Shown here: in pieces, positions 20,640 to 32,639 of the stretch
Position numbering within the stretch: position 1 is the first letter of the stretch
Layout: each line of letters starts with the position of its first letter
Assembly (NCBI RefSeq): GCF_014066305.1
Contig: NW_023501096.1
Location: forward strand, 275,733-339,732
Source: Letharia columbiana
Lineage: Eukaryota > Ascomycota > Lecanoromycetes > Lecanorales > Parmeliaceae
Reading direction: 5' to 3'
Length of the DNA: 64,000 nucleotides
The notes under the pieces: generated by a model
The model's input: the letters and a program-made list of their open reading frames with translations, nothing else
What the model was told of the DNA's origin: nothing
The model's database searches: none
Program-made: the position numbers and the translations under genes

Positions 20640-21150
20640 CCATCCATCCATCCATCCATCCATCCATCCATCCATCCATCCCTCCTCCATCCATCCATTC
20701 CATCCATCCATCCATCCACCCATCCATCCATCTCACTCTTCCTCCTCTCTCCACCTCCTATCCATCCATCCATCTCCATCCATCCATCCATCATCCATCC
20801 ATCCATCCACCATCCATCCATCCATCCATCCATCCATCCTCCTCCATCCATCCATCCATCCATCCATCCATCCATCCATCCATCCATCCATCCTCCATCC
20901 CTCCATCCTCCATCCTCCATCCATCCATCCTCCATCCATCCATCCACCCATCCATCCATCCATCCATCCATCCATCCATCCATCCATCCATCCATCCATC
21001 CATCCATCCATCCATCCATCCATCCATCCATCCATCCATCCATCCATCCATCCATCCATCCATCCATCCATCCATCCATCCATCCATCCATCCATCCATC
21101 CATCCATCCATCCATCCATCCATCCATCCATCCATCCACCCATCCATCGA
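20640..21150. repeat. (CATC)n tetranucleotide microsatellite, ~510 bp
   Basis: Interrupted array of catc units. The run from about 20949 to 21137 is uninterrupted (about 47 units). Because the unit is 4 bp, every minus frame reads Met-Asp-Gly-Trp repeats and every plus frame Pro-Ser-Ile-His, with no stops; the long minus-strand frames across 20600-21455 are therefore consequences of the repeat, not genes. Confidence 0.95.
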
Positions 21151-21465
21151 CAAATCCTCGCCCAGCATCGATCGAGCAAGCCCGGAAAAACACACCTTAC
21201 GAACGTCCAAAACAGCGACGGGGTACAAGTACAACCGGCATACAGATTCGCAGCCGATGGTTTGCTATACGGACGAGTCGACGCTTTAGCGAGTGGGTGG
21301 ACCGGGTGTCGGACGAGCTGGGAGGGGTGGAGTGGGTAGGTAGGTGGGAGGTGGATGAGGGATGGGATGGAATGGGATGGATGAGAGTGGGGGCGGAAAT
21401 ATTTTGGGGTAGGGATGATTGTATATACTTGTACGTATATACAGGGTGCACTCATTTATATAAGA

Positions 21466-21510
21466 AGAGAGAGAGAGAGAGAGATACACATGTGTATATA
21501 TATATACATT
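21466..21510. repeat. (AG)n and (TA)n dinucleotide microsatellites
   Basis: agagagagagagagag at about 21468-21484 and tatatatatata at about 21495-21508, just past the 3' end of the carboxylesterase gene. Confidence 0.8.
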
Positions 21511-21517
21511 CCTTCTC

Positions 21518-23601
21518 TTACAACAACCACGCAGCCCCCAAAACCACCACAGCCCCCGCAGCGATCTCCACGAAGCGGATGCCTCCCCTCTTGACCCCCT
21601 CGCTCGACACTTTGCTCTGACCCGCAGATCCAACTTCCCCACTCCCCATCATCGTCCCGTTCGTAGCGCCACTGGTATCATTGCTCGGATAGACGCTCAC
21701 GGAAGCATTAAACGTCCCCGTCGTCGAATTCAAAAAGTCGCCCTGCTGAAAGAAAAGGCAGCGATTATTGGCGTTCGGATCCGGGATCGGCTGAAACGGC
21801 AAGCCCGTGTTGTTCAAATCGAGGATAGTCCCGTTGCCGTAGATGGGAATACCCTCCGGGACGCCCGTTTCCGCAAAAGTGACGATCTGCCGCTGATGCG
21901 CGAGCGCGACGGTGACGTTGTAAGTGCCATAGGTGTCGTTTGTGCCGGGGCCGTTGTAGAAGGTGTATTTGTTGTCGTTGGCGTGGAAGGCGGGCGGGAC
22001 GCTGAACTGGTAGCCGTAGGTTTGATTGTCGAAGGCGCGGTCGAGGAAGTTGGTGGCGCAGGTGATGGCGTATTCGGCCACGAAGAGGATGGAGCGGCTG
22101 AGGTTGTCGGTGTAGGGGAGGCTGCCGTCGAAGATTGGAGGGTAGAGCGTTGTCGTGATGTAAGAGACCGTGCTGGCGTTTGCGCTTGGCAGCCAGAGCT
22201 GAACAAGGCTGGTGAAGGCGTCGGAGGTGTTGGCGGTTGGGAGGGTGAATAGGACGCCTTCAGCCGCATTGTGGCCGTTCATTACTTTGATTGATTTGTC
22301 GAAGCGGCCTTGGAGGAGCAGTCGGCCAGGGGCATCGGGGACGTACTCGCCGTCGACGACCGGGACGTAGGTAAATGCGCCATAATGGCCTGGGGTGTTG
22401 TAAGCGCCGAAGCCGACCGCGAGGCTGTTGGCCGTATTGAGAGAGCCAATAGGCGTTTTCTTGAGTTCCTCTAAGGTGGAGACGTTGGCCAGGGCTAGGA
22501 ATTGGTTGAAGGCATTTTCTTGCTGCTGCGCCGGGATGTCGCTCACGAACCAAGGACTCATGGGCAAACCCTGCTGGAATGGGGATGGGCCTGCGGTGCC
22601 GCCGTACGCAGTAATATGGAACACAATCGATGAGCCCCCCGCGGATTCTCCGAAGATGGTAACGCGGTTTGGATCTCCGCCGAAGAGGTGGATGTACTTC
22701 TGCACCCAATCAAAAGCCAAGCGTTGATCATAGAGTCCATTGTTCGCAGTCCCGCCGCTCGCTTCGAAAGTAGGTCCCGCCAAGAAACCAAACGCTCCAA
22801 GCTACTACATGTTAGTTTACTGGTTGTAATCATCTCACCGATGTTGGTAGGGGAAAATGCACTATTGCAGGGACTGGAGGGAGGGCGCTTGCTTACCCGA
22901 TAGTTCATCGCAACGTAAACGACACCTTCTCCATCGGCCTCAAGAGCATCTTTGATCAAGCCTGCGGGGTTGCCGACTTCTTCCTTGGAATTTGAGCCGA
23001 AGCCGCCACCGTGAATCCAGACGAGGACGGGCAAGCCAGCGCTTGAATTTTGGGGGACAGAGGGGGTTGTGCTGTTATTGAAAACCTGTCGGGGCACCAT
23101 GACGTCCAGTAAGAGACAGTCCTCGCTTACTCGTGGATCCTGCCGAGGGACCAGTTGCGCCGTGCTCTCCGCGTAAAGTGAGTCGTTGAGTTGGGCGAAG
23201 GGGAATGTGGATGTATTATCGGCGATGTAGTACTCGAGGAACTTGGTATTGATGGCATTGATGAAGGGTTGGCCTTGCGGGCAGATGTGCTCGACGCTGC
23301 CATTGTTGATGGTGGAGCTGTCTGTTTGTTTTGGAGGAATGGGTTTGGCGAAGCGCAAGGCGCCGATGGGAGGCTCTGCATAGGGGATGTTGGAGAAGTT
23401 GTAGTAGCCTCCGGATGCCTTGGGGATCAACGTCAGCGAATGCGCATGATAATCATCGAATTGAGGAGTTTGATAGGTATGTACATTCAAGGCGATGGCT
23501 CGATGGACTTCATAGCCAAGATCTACGGTGGGAAGGGACTGTGAGATGGCAGAAGCGACAAAAAAGGCATAATTGATGATGGAGGTTTGAAGGACATGCA
23601 T
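21518..23601 (-). CDS. Secreted type-B carboxylesterase, probably GPI-anchored (662 aa)
   Basis: Exon 1 22897-23601, intron 22802-22896 (GTAAGC donor, aaactaacatg branch, TAG), exon 2 21518-22801. The start at 23601 is chosen because it gives a clean signal peptide ([20 protein letters not shown]); an upstream ATG at 23643 would add 14 residues. Type-B carboxylesterase/lipase hallmarks: SEDCLLLDV (159-167), oxyanion-hole HGGGFG (197-202) and nucleophile GESAGG (Ser about 288), with Glu in GHNAAEG and a His in [12 protein letters not shown] as likely triad partners. Many N-glycosylation sequons. The C-terminal Ser/Gly-rich segment followed by the hydrophobic tail [18 protein letters not shown] suggests a GPI anchor. 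Substrate not predictable. Confidence 0.92.
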
Positions 23602-25004
23602 AATAATGCGCAAGAGTGAATGGAGGAGAGGTGGTGAAATCAATGAAGCTGGATGATTGATTATTTATTATTTGCATATGCAGGTACCATAAGGAAGCCG
23701 GGTAGCTGAGCCGCCACGCAGGGACATACCTTACCTCGCATGGTTACATTGCGTACCCGTCAAAGCCGTTGAAAGCATGATGGTTCCTTTACTTTGTACC
23801 GAATCTCTAGCGCGGCTCAAGCGCGATTGCAAAGACAACAAGGAGGAGAGGGCACCAGGGCACCTAGAGAATTACCTTAAGGTACATAGAAAAGGCGTAA
23901 AAATGCGGTGCGACAGCGTCATTGGGCTTGTTGTTTCGCCCATGGTTGATGCATGTAACTTTGCTGAGATCGGAGATCTTTTCAAGCTTCCCTACGTGCC
24001 ACGTGCGTCATGCCCGTCCCGAGTATCCGTAAATTGCACTAAATGTGTTGGCTGTATCAGATCGTGGCTTGGGGCAACTTATCACTAAGGTAGGTACCTA
24101 CTCTACTTTACTTTAGGTACTCACCCCACTAAATAACAAGCCCCGCGTTTGTATCTTAAGCTGGTCTCGGCTAGATAAGCTGCCCCAAATGCGCCCCCTG
24201 TTCAGCCACCAAGTCTATCCCTGCACTCTGGGGAACTGTCTAACCGACGTGGGGCATCTGGATCTACTGCACATCAGGGGCGGAATCTATGATGGGTTGC
24301 GGATTGAGAAGACGTCGATCATTCATGGCGGACGCAGGGATGATAAATCTTGAGCCTGACCCCAACCAACAGAGCAATCGAATTAACATGCTGACCGATG
24401 GTGCCGGTTCCGTTGCTTCCCAGAATCTGGAGGACAATTGTTTTTTCGACAGCAAGATAAGTCGAGTTGACTTTTGGGCTTCTGGGAATGGTCAGTGCGA
24501 GGATTTTTCACTTTGGTAGAGAGTTTGGAATTTTGATTGAGCGGCCCTCCGGCCCTCTGCTAAACGGTACTTGTATCTGTCCATGACTGAAACCCCCTTG
24601 ACAGCCAATCACATGACGAGCCTCCTCGTTTGATATCGCCCTTCTACAGATGTCCTCTGCGACTTGTCCTCTTCAGTCGTACTCTCCTACTAGAGTATCA
24701 TCTTCACCCGCAAAAACACTAAGTATGCTAGCTTGTCCCGAGAGTGAGGGCCCGCAAGCTGGCCGGCCCCCAGTTGCACTCCCCTGTATCCGAGTGGTAA
24801 CCTGTGTGGTGGCAGAAGGTTTATTACCTCTCCCTCCGCTCCTCGCCTTCATCGTGTCGATTTCCGCAAAGCCAGCAACTCTCGGCGCAGTCTGGTCAGT
24901 ATTGCTTGCAGCCGTTCAATATCCGCTGTCGTCGTGCATTGTCGACTGGCTTATTTCAATGCCAATTCTGAGCCGATCAAAATCGCAAGACTACCGTATG
25001 CCCG
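23602..25004. other. Intergenic, divergent promoters
   Basis: Lies between the carboxylesterase (-) and the rhodopsin-family gene (+). Contains an aaggtaggtacctact stretch near 24090. An open frame at 24650-25183 overlaps exon 1 of the next gene in another frame and is not supported. Confidence 0.5.
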
Positions 25005-26555
25005 ATGGCTGCAGCACACAAATGGAATTCAGTAAAATGCGCGCCGGGCGATACCTCTGGCCTTTGTGCCAACCAGCAACCTCAATTGCTGGGAGTCACA
25101 TCTGCTCTCCTCGCTCTCTCCACCATGGTGGTCGTCCTGCGGCTGGTCTCAAGAGGACTCTCAGCTATGAGCTATTGGTTTGATGATGCCGCGATCGTTG
25201 TTGCTCTGGTAGGTTCCTTTTCGTATGGTCGAGAATCATGGTGAAGGTTACTGAAGTCGTTCCCCACCAGATCATTTCATGGGGCGATGCCATATGCATA
25301 TACGTCCGTAAGCAGACCTTCCATTCCCATGCCACGTTGAGCTTCCATTGACCGAATGCAGTTGTCAAGGCTACTGGGGTGGGACGGCACATCGAGGCGG
25401 TCCCCAATCATTCCCTTACGCAGTACAAGGTATGCAATGCCGATTCCGTTCATACACTCATACTAAGATCATGGATCTAGTCGAACTGGAGCTATGAAAT
25501 ACTCTTCCCGTTCACCATTGTCTCAATCAAGATGTCTATCCTCCTCTTCTACAATCGTCTCTTTGGTGTCCGAAACGCCTTTCGATACTCAGTCTTCGCA
25601 TTAATGGCCGCCACCTGGGCGTGGGGTATCGCCGTCTTCTTCGCCACCTTGTTCCAATGCAAACCCATTGCAGGCAATTGGGACAAGACCATTCCAGGGT
25701 CCCATTGTCTTCTTGATCACATACTCCTGAAGCTCAGTATACCAAATGCCGTACTGGACTGGTTCGTCCTATTTCTCCCCATTGTGGTGGTATGGAACCT
25801 TCAGATATCAATAGACCGAAAGGTCGCTCTGAGCGCCATCTTCCTAGTCGGTGCATTGTAAGTCTTCACTCTCCAAACCTTCCTCCATCCTTCCATTCAC
25901 CATCAAGCCCTTGATCACCGTAATCGTTATAATTATACGTCCTGTTCGTCAAACAACGGCCGTACATGCTGCGGATTCCCACCACGCCCCCCAAATCACC
26001 TCCGACTGACAAAACCTCCCAACAAATAGTGCCTGCGCCGCATCCATCCTCCGCTGCTGGGCCATTGCCAATATCGACCACGCCGACCCGACCTGGTCCT
26101 ACACCCGCTACATGCTCTGGACGCAAGTCGAACTCAGCGTCGGCATAATCTGCGCCTGCCTCCCCACCTTACAACCCGTCCTCAACGCCACCCTAGGTCC
26201 CTGCTTCGGCCGCGTCTTCGCAACCTTCCACTCTACCAAGAAAGCATCCGCTGCAACCGACGGCTCCGGCCCTTCGTCATCATCGAAATGGCACGCGTCA
26301 TCATCGAACAAAGGCAGTCGGAACCAGATGAGCGGTCGCGGGAACAGTACCGTGGCCAGTAACAACGGGGACTGGAATCGCCTCGCGGACGGAACGACCG
26401 GGCTGGCGCCGACGAATAATACCGTTACGAGCGCCTGGACGGTTGACGAGGGTGACGAGCAGAGCGATGATGCGATTCCGTTGAAGGGCATCAGGGTGCA
26501 GCAAGATCTGGAGCAGAATATGCAACGGGGGTTGCGGCCGGGCATGGCTCTTTAG
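25005..26555 (+). CDS. SAT4/PTH11-type fungal rhodopsin-domain membrane protein (403 aa)
   Basis: Five exons: 25005-25208, 25271-25307, 25362-25429, 25481-25857 and 26030-26555; every join keeps frame. Hydrophobic segments include LLGVTSALLALSTMVVVLRL, DDAAIVVAL, EILFPFTIVSIKMSILLFYN, FALMAATWAWGIAVFFATLF, LDWFVLFLPIVVVW, LSAIFLVGAFACAASILRCW and VELSVGIICACLPTLQPVLN. Family marks seen: GVGRH, FYNRLFG, the FQCKPIAGNWD...C loop, and SVGIICACLPTL. The C-terminal cytosolic tail is Ser/Asn-rich and low complexity. Such proteins are seven-helix plasma-membrane proteins, some acting in surface sensing (PTH11 group); the role here is inference. Confidence 0.88.
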
Positions 26556-26936
26556 AAAGGGTTTACCTGCTGTGGTTAGGACCGGTCGTATGTCAAAAGG
26601 TGGACCGATGACGCCGCGGTGATGAGAATGACATCTAGAATGATGCGTACGATCTGGGTACCGTGTGAGTAGGCTACAATCTTGGGATACATGATTTTCT
26701 CGATAGCTTATACCGGAATCTTGGCGGTGCATTTCGAGCGACTTTGTACAGAAGCAAATGCATGCTACATCATATGCTAACCACTTTCATCATGCGTTGT
26801 ATTCCCTCCGATTTCCTTCGGGAAAAAAAGGCCGATGCTGCTCTCCTCCCATACCTTCCATCAGTTTAACACCCCTCACTTATAACTCAGTGCCTCTGCA
26901 TTCTAAAGTTGTATGCTTTTCTGGTCCTTAATGTCC

Positions 26937-27106
26937 AGCCTTTACACTCGGTCTACCATACTCACCTACCTAATGCACGTCTTCGAGCCCCCACCTCGAA
27001 CTAAGGTTCCACCCACCTAAGAAAAAAACTTACAAAGGCAATTCCTCTCTTCCAACCAACCAACCGAAAAACAGACAAACAGACGACCCTTTCAGGACCA
27101 CTAATG
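26937..27106. repeat. Direct repeat, copy 1 (170 bp)
   Basis: Runs from agcctttacactcgg to ggaccactaatg and is identical to 27309-27478, 372 bp away. Upstream similarity also covers cttataactcagtgcctctgca, but copy 1 carries about 38 extra bases (ttctaaagttgtatg...) between the two blocks. Confidence 0.95.
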
Positions 27107-27308
27107 CGGAGTACTCTGTGGTTGAATTGATACGACGTAAGATACCTTTGTATGAAGAGCGTCGTCGCGTTTTGTCAAACCGCTATAACCTGATGTTGAT
27201 GCGGCTTGTTGTTTTTATGGAGGAGTTTATTATAGTTGTTGCAGCATAGGGCTGGATGCTGACTCACCCTTCCATCATTTAAACATACTTATAACTCAGT
27301 GCCTCTGC

Positions 27309-27478
27309 AGCCTTTACACTCGGTCTACCATACTCACCTACCTAATGCACGTCTTCGAGCCCCCACCTCGAACTAAGGTTCCACCCACCTAAGAAAAAAA
27401 CTTACAAAGGCAATTCCTCTCTTCCAACCAACCAACCGAAAAACAGACAAACAGACGACCCTTTCAGGACCACTAATG
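27309..27478. repeat. Direct repeat, copy 2 (170 bp)
   Basis: Identical partner of 26937-27106. Its last bases abut the right TIR at 27479, whereas copy 1 ends in unrelated DNA (cggagtactctg). Confidence 0.95.
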
Positions 27479-27489
27479 TATAAGTGAGG

Positions 27490-30065
27490 TAAGGTAATTC
27501 AAACAAGCCACCATTCAATCGCGGCTCCTCGCTCCCGCGTCCGGATTAATCCGCAACAGATCCCCCCCACCCCCCCTTGCCTCAGCATATCTTCTCGGCA
27601 CCAAGAACTCCGCGCAACGCAACTATCATCGTCACAATTTACCGAAAAAGCATCGCTGTAGCGGCTCGGAATCGAGTCGGGAAAAAAAGAAAGAAAGAAA
27701 GAAAGAGCTATAACAGATGGAGGTGCGTACGTATTCATGGAATTAAAGCGGTGAAGTGTAAACAGTCCTCCCGCTGTAGATCTTCGAACCTCTCTCTCTC
27801 CCTCCCTCCCAACCCCCCCAACCCCGCGAAGTCAACCGGATCGCGTTGCCGTTAGTACCGTTTCTGCGCCTCATCATTCATCATCGCGTCCGAGATCAGG
27901 CGCCATTTTCAGTAAAGTACCGAATTCGATACCTCGACGTAATAACCCAGGCGAGGTTCATTCATTCAGCATGTCTTTGAACAAAGTGCGGACCCGACTA
28001 GTCCGACCGAAAACCCCATCTCGCGTCACTCGTCCTGGCGATAGACGATTGTTGAATGCTTGTGTCAAGTCTGATCAAGCGTCTGGTGGTCCTTCCAAAA
28101 ATGGGTTTGATAGACCAAACACACATTTAGAGGCTTGGACGAAGGTCTCGAGATCTTCTGGCGGGCACGCTCTTTAATACCTCAATCAAGCACAAGTTCG
28201 GTTGGGAGATCGTTAGAACTTGCTGTATTTGCTGTACTATCTGCAGATGCTTAAAGTTATGGATACCGGGGTTGTTGATGTGTAAATGGAGGAAGGAAAT
28301 GGGTTGGAGTAAAGACCAAAGGCAGTGTTCACTTCGGACGCTGATCGCTAACGTGTTTTCACTAAATCCCATGTAGCACCCTCCCACGAGAAAAGTCCCC
28401 AGGTAAAGAAAATATGTATTATGAGCGTAGTCATGTAGCTCTGTAAGTAAGGTCTGTCGTTGCCAATTTGCTACCGAGATGCATATGTCACTTTACATTT
28501 GAAGCATAAATTCCGTCTGCCTGAGTCAGATTCTAAGGCTCGATACTGTGTTCTGGGACCATGATTACCTTAGGTCACGGCGCCAGGAGATCAATCCCTT
28601 TACACGGGGAACTGTACAACCCTGCTCTGTTCTCGTACCCTCCTTTTTTTTCTAGCCGTATACCCCATCTTTTCTACACATACACCTCCCGAATCCAACT
28701 CTCGGGCTCCAAATACAGCTGCAGCTCTACACGGTCGCATTTGAAAGTTCTCTCGTACCATCTTGCTACTTACAAAATGCGTCGCTCGTGGATACAATCC
28801 TGCCTCCCTTCGAGGGTCGCCCCTACACACACCTTCTCCTACAAGCTTCTGATGCGCTGCACCTGAAACAGACCAATCCTCCGAGAGTAAATCAGCTAGT
28901 GCGACCACCTTTCAATCCGCGCGAATCTTGTCTCAGGATTTTGGAAATGGCTCTCAACGCTTGGCCGGATGTGTGGGTATATATCTAACAGAAGAAGGTG
29001 TACAGCGATTACTCCCCTTTTCAACCCCTTCTGGCGGCTCTCAAATGACATAGCACACTGAGATGAATACCCAGGGCAGCATTTCTCCTTGTACGTCTGC
29101 GGCATTGTGATGGTCGTCCAGACATGAAGACTCAAAGCCCCCGGACAACATGACTGTAGCACCTAGAAGCGGTTCCTCCGTGGAATGGTTTTTGGGATTA
29201 CCGCCCAAATAACGTGGCGCCTATCACTACGGCAAAAACCCTCGGCATTGACATGCCAGCTACAAGAAGGATATAGGAGAAGGTTCAGTATACCCAATAC
29301 CTGACGAGATGGCACCGATTAAGCTCACTGACAAGGCCCCCATTACCAATTTGAGAATTCCAAAGCAAGGAACCCAGTCACAAAAGTATGACCGTTCAGG
29401 ACGCATTGGAAACCCTCGTAAATTTCAAACCTTGCCAACATCAGGACAAAGGTGCAATAAGCGCCCGGCTTCTACATCGTCTCGATGCTCGCTATTTCTT
29501 TGTTCCTGGATTGCTTCCATTAGGCAGCCGTTGTTCACCAATTACAAAACATCTAGAATCCCAGACCAGTCCAATGTCTCTTCAGTTTGGCTTTCTTGCA
29601 CCCTCTGGGGTCGGTACATATCTCACAATGACAGATCCTCTCTTCTTTGATCATAGACACAACAGTGTATAACACTTACATATATACATATATATATAAC
29701 ACAGCTTCAAGCCATCGTGCTAGTCTTCTTTGTTCGGTGGTGGAAGGACTGCACCAGCTTGTATCCCAGCTCCTACCGAGGGTTTGACACTGAGACGTTG
29801 TCTGGCTCCAACACGATGGGGGTGATGATGGTGCTTGACACTCTGCTTCGACACTCTGGAAGGCATTTATCTTCAGAGCTTCTTCCTCCAGATTTCTTTC
29901 CTCTTCTTCATGCTCTACTCTCGAAGACAGCCATAAGTCTAACTCGCACATCCAAGACAAATTCAACTCCATTATTCATGCATCCAAGACCGAATTCAAA
30001 ATACAAACCTCAACGTCCAACACTAAAACCTTCTCGATCATTCCCAGCATCCGGAGCACAGAGTA
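27490..30065. other. Long region without a confident gene
   Basis: Contains (gaaa)n near 27680-27706 and a (ta)n stretch at about 29682-29698. Two plus-strand frames look weakly protein-like: 28788-28988 (LPPFEGRPYTHLLLQASDAL) and 29388-29672 (MTVQDALETLVNFKPCQHQD ... GVGTYLTMTDPLFFDH). Neither has introns or family motifs that would support it. The last part is the leader of the gene at 30066. Confidence 0.4.
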
Positions 30066-31319
30066 ATGGCTCCATCACGAAAGGCATCTGTTCAAAAAGA
30101 GGGTCGAGTGACACGCACTCCACCAGAGACCCCTCGCAACGCAATGCAATCGAGGAACAGGTCAGCAAGCCCACCAATTCAGCCTACACCAACTCGGATT
30201 CGTGATGAGCCACCAGCGCGATCAACCCGATCTTGGGTATCGGCTCCTCCAGTCTCAAACATCAAGCCAACCGCCAGCCAGAGGGTCCCCATCGGCTGCC
30301 CCGTCGTCGCCTGCCGGGCGTCAACGGTGCATCAGCACCTTCCACAAATGCAGTACTATCATCCGCATCCGGGCAGGGCGGTTCACTACCATGGCTATGG
30401 GAACTCCAGCCGCGATGCGTCTTCTCGGCCAAGCCTGGTCGTCAGCCCTGGAATAGCGAGGCAGGCCCAAAGCACAACCCGGCCTGGACCCGAGGTTGCT
30501 AAGGATGAGGTGGTAGCAGAGCAAAACGGCGAGAAGCAGGGCGCTAGTATGTCTGATGTTGAGTTTGCCGAAGAGCAAGCGGCGTCGAGAGAGGTGGATG
30601 ATCTCCAAGACGCAACAACATTGGACGGTCCTGCCGTTGAGCCTTCGCTCCAAGACCACCAAAGGGCGATGCAACAAGAGAATACTTTTCTCGACGGAGA
30701 CGAACGAGAGATCTCCCCCAGCGCTAATGCCTTGCCAATATCGCATTCACCATCTGTAGGATTGGACCTGGACGTTGATCAAGAATCTATCCGGGATGTC
30801 GATGGCATGCAGCACTTGCTTCCAGTGCAAATCCGAGATCTGGCCCACGACGAGAGCACGACGAGTCTTCTCCAAGCTCCGATGACTCCGCCGCCGAGCT
30901 CCCCGGTGGCGGCCGACGAAGCCCCTTTCACTCAGGATTCCAACGGATCATCAGAACAGCAGGAACAGCGACAATCAGCGGCGTCGTCAGCACCACGAAT
31001 GGGATTCGGCAACTCCCTGCCTGGTCAAGAGCCCGAGGAAAGCGTCCCTGATCATCCTACCCCCCACATCCACACCTACGACGAGCTGATCCGACCTTTC
31101 ATCGACCCGACCCTCCCGCCAGCTCCAGGCATGGCCGAAATCACCCGCATACTCCAGGAATACCAAAGCCTAGCGGACCCCTCCTACCGCCCTGGTGCAG
31201 ACGAGGAAGACCCGGATCTACCATCCCGGATGATGCGCTCGCCGGTCACGGAGTACATACGGCAATTCGAAGACGGGGCTGAAGAGGAAATCGACTGGGA
31301 GACGCACATGTGGCAGTGA
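30066..31319 (+). CDS. Hypothetical disordered acidic protein (417 aa)
   Basis: Single long frame from an ATG in gagtaATGg context. The N-terminal 100 residues are basic and Pro/Ser/Thr-rich; the middle is rich in Glu, Asp, Gln and Ser, with motifs such as PMTPPPSSP. The C-terminal third is more ordered: HTYDELIRPFIDPTLPPAPG and AEITRILQEYQSLADPSYRP, then SPVTEYIRQFEDGAEEEIDW. No signal peptide, membrane segment or known domain. The conserved-looking C-terminus suggests a peptide that docks to a partner; nuclear or cytosolic location is a guess. Confidence 0.7.
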   Translation: MAPSRKASVQKEGRVTRTPPETPRNAMQSRNRSASPPIQPTPTRIRDEPPARSTRSWVSAPPVSNIKPTASQRVPIGCPVVACRASTVHQHLPQMQYYHPHPGRAVHYHGYGNSSRDASSRPSLVVSPGIARQAQSTTRPGPEVAKDEVVAEQNGEKQGASMSDVEFAEEQAASREVDDLQDATTLDGPAVEPSLQDHQRAMQQENTFLDGDEREISPSANALPISHSPSVGLDLDVDQESIRDVDGMQHLLPVQIRDLAHDESTTSLLQAPMTPPPSSPVAADEAPFTQDSNGSSEQQEQRQSAASSAPRMGFGNSLPGQEPEESVPDHPTPHIHTYDELIRPFIDPTLPPAPGMAEITRILQEYQSLADPSYRPGADEEDPDLPSRMMRSPVTEYIRQFEDGAEEEIDWETHMWQ

Positions 31320-32160
31320 CAACGGACCGTGCGTATGCGACAATGTCTGAGAATTGGTGTTGGTCATCTGAGGAGGCGGGAACAACGGAGGTAGAGACTC
31401 AATGACGGATTTGAGGCGATTGTGGATAGACTGTCTTTGATCGTTCACGCAGTATGTATAGAGGGCGTATTGAAATTCGCGCCTCGTTTGCTTACTCTTT
31501 TCGCTTTTCTAGTCCGACGTCGACGCTGCGTTGATCGACATGAGGACAGCATTGCAGTGGGAAGAGTGAGCCAAAAAGGGGAGAAGGAACGAAGAGTTCG
31601 AAAATAATAACCCTTTCTCATAACGCACTCATATGATAAAGCTTGTGAGATCCGGATCGAATCTTGTCTCCGTTCCTTCCCTTTTGAGCCAACAACAAAG
31701 TGTGGTATTCCCATTGTCGACATACTGCCGTGCAAGAGCCAGTCAGTCACTGTTTAACTTTCGCCACTCCTTTCTGTATAATCAGTTCTCTCCAGTACTC
31801 CGTCACCAAATCCATACAAAGTGTCCAAAAACGTCAACCACCCCAACGACACTCAAAATTCTCTCTCGATCTTTTGCCAAACTCTGAATACATACCGCAA
31901 ATGACAGACCCTTCCGTACATTTTGCATTGTCTTTGTTTTCATGGCACTTATACAAACAAACAAACAATCAAACAATCAAACATAACCGTGGCCTCCCTT
32001 CTTTACACAACATCGGAACGACGAAAAGAATAGCTTTATTTCTAAATCAAGGCTGAAGTAATTTGATGCCAGATGTTGCTTATCTTATGAGGAGGATGAT
32101 ATTTTAACACACAACTTCGACACTTTCGCAGAGTTCCCATCCTCAGAGCTTCCTCCTCCT
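31320..32160. other. Intergenic
   Basis: No gene seen; short caaacaaacaatcaaacaatc repeats near 31958-31985. Confidence 0.5.
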
Positions 32161-32472
32161 CCTCCCCTCCCCTCCCCCCATCCTCCATCCCCATCCCTCC
32201 CCACCTCCCCTCCCCATCCCCATCCCCATCCCCATCCCCATCCCCATCCCCATCCCCATCCCCCAACCCCCAACCCCCTCACCCTCACCCCCTCACCCCC
32301 TCACCCTCACCCCCCCGCCGAAACCCAAGCAAACAAACCCCACAAACCAATCTCCCCACCAAACCAAGCATCCGTCAAAAAAGATTCCCAACCTTTCACT
32401 CCCCGCACCGCACCGCACCCCACCCCACCGAAACAAAACAAAACAAAACAAAACAAAACAAAACAAAACAAA
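32160..32472. repeat. C-rich hexanucleotide and (AAAAC)n microsatellites
   Basis: Plus strand nearly without G. (ccccat)n runs at about 32211-32262, ccctcacccc repeats follow to 32312, and (aaaac)n occupies 32429-32470. The minus strand carries runs of GGGGAT and GGGTGAGGG that can in principle form G-quadruplexes. Minus-strand frames reading poly Gly-Asp across this region are repeat artefacts. Confidence 0.9.
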
Positions 32473-32639
32473 CAAGCAAGAAAGAAAGAACAACGAGCCC
32501 CGAAACGCCTATCCGGGACCATCGACACGATCACATCGTGCCTCGATGCCTGCCGGCTTTAGGGGACCCGTGGAAGTGATGAATCACGGGCGCTGATTCG
32601 ACGCAGGCGGCCGATTGTTGGTTGGAGGGGTAGTGGGTG

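Larger units (their letters stand above)
26874..27489. mobile_element. Element with 11-bp TIRs and an internal 170-bp direct duplication
   Basis: cctcacttata at 26874-26884 and its exact complement tataagtgagg at 27479-27489 bound a 616-bp segment. Within it a 170-bp sequence occurs twice without a mismatch. It contains no gene and no transposase frame. A MITE-like non-autonomous element or a local rearrangement is likely; no clear target-site duplication. Confidence 0.5.

Noticed and set aside
20600..21455. Long minus-strand frames reading (Met-Asp-Gly-Trp)n
   Set aside because: They are dictated by the ATGG tetranucleotide, which is stop-free in all frames; no evidence of a real gene.
24650..25183. 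177-codon plus frame
   Set aside because: Overlaps exon 1 of the rhodopsin-family gene in a different frame and has no domain; the downstream frame has clear family motifs and splice continuity.
27670..27710. Frame across (gaaa)n
   Set aside because: Low-complexity tract without other coding signals.
32042..32288. Minus-strand frames reading Gly-Asp or Gly-Trp repeats
   Set aside because: Translation of the (CCCCAT)n microsatellite only.
32200..32312. Possible internal telomere-like repeat
   Set aside because: Units are CCCCAT and CCCTCAC, not the TTAGGG/CCCTAA of filamentous fungi.
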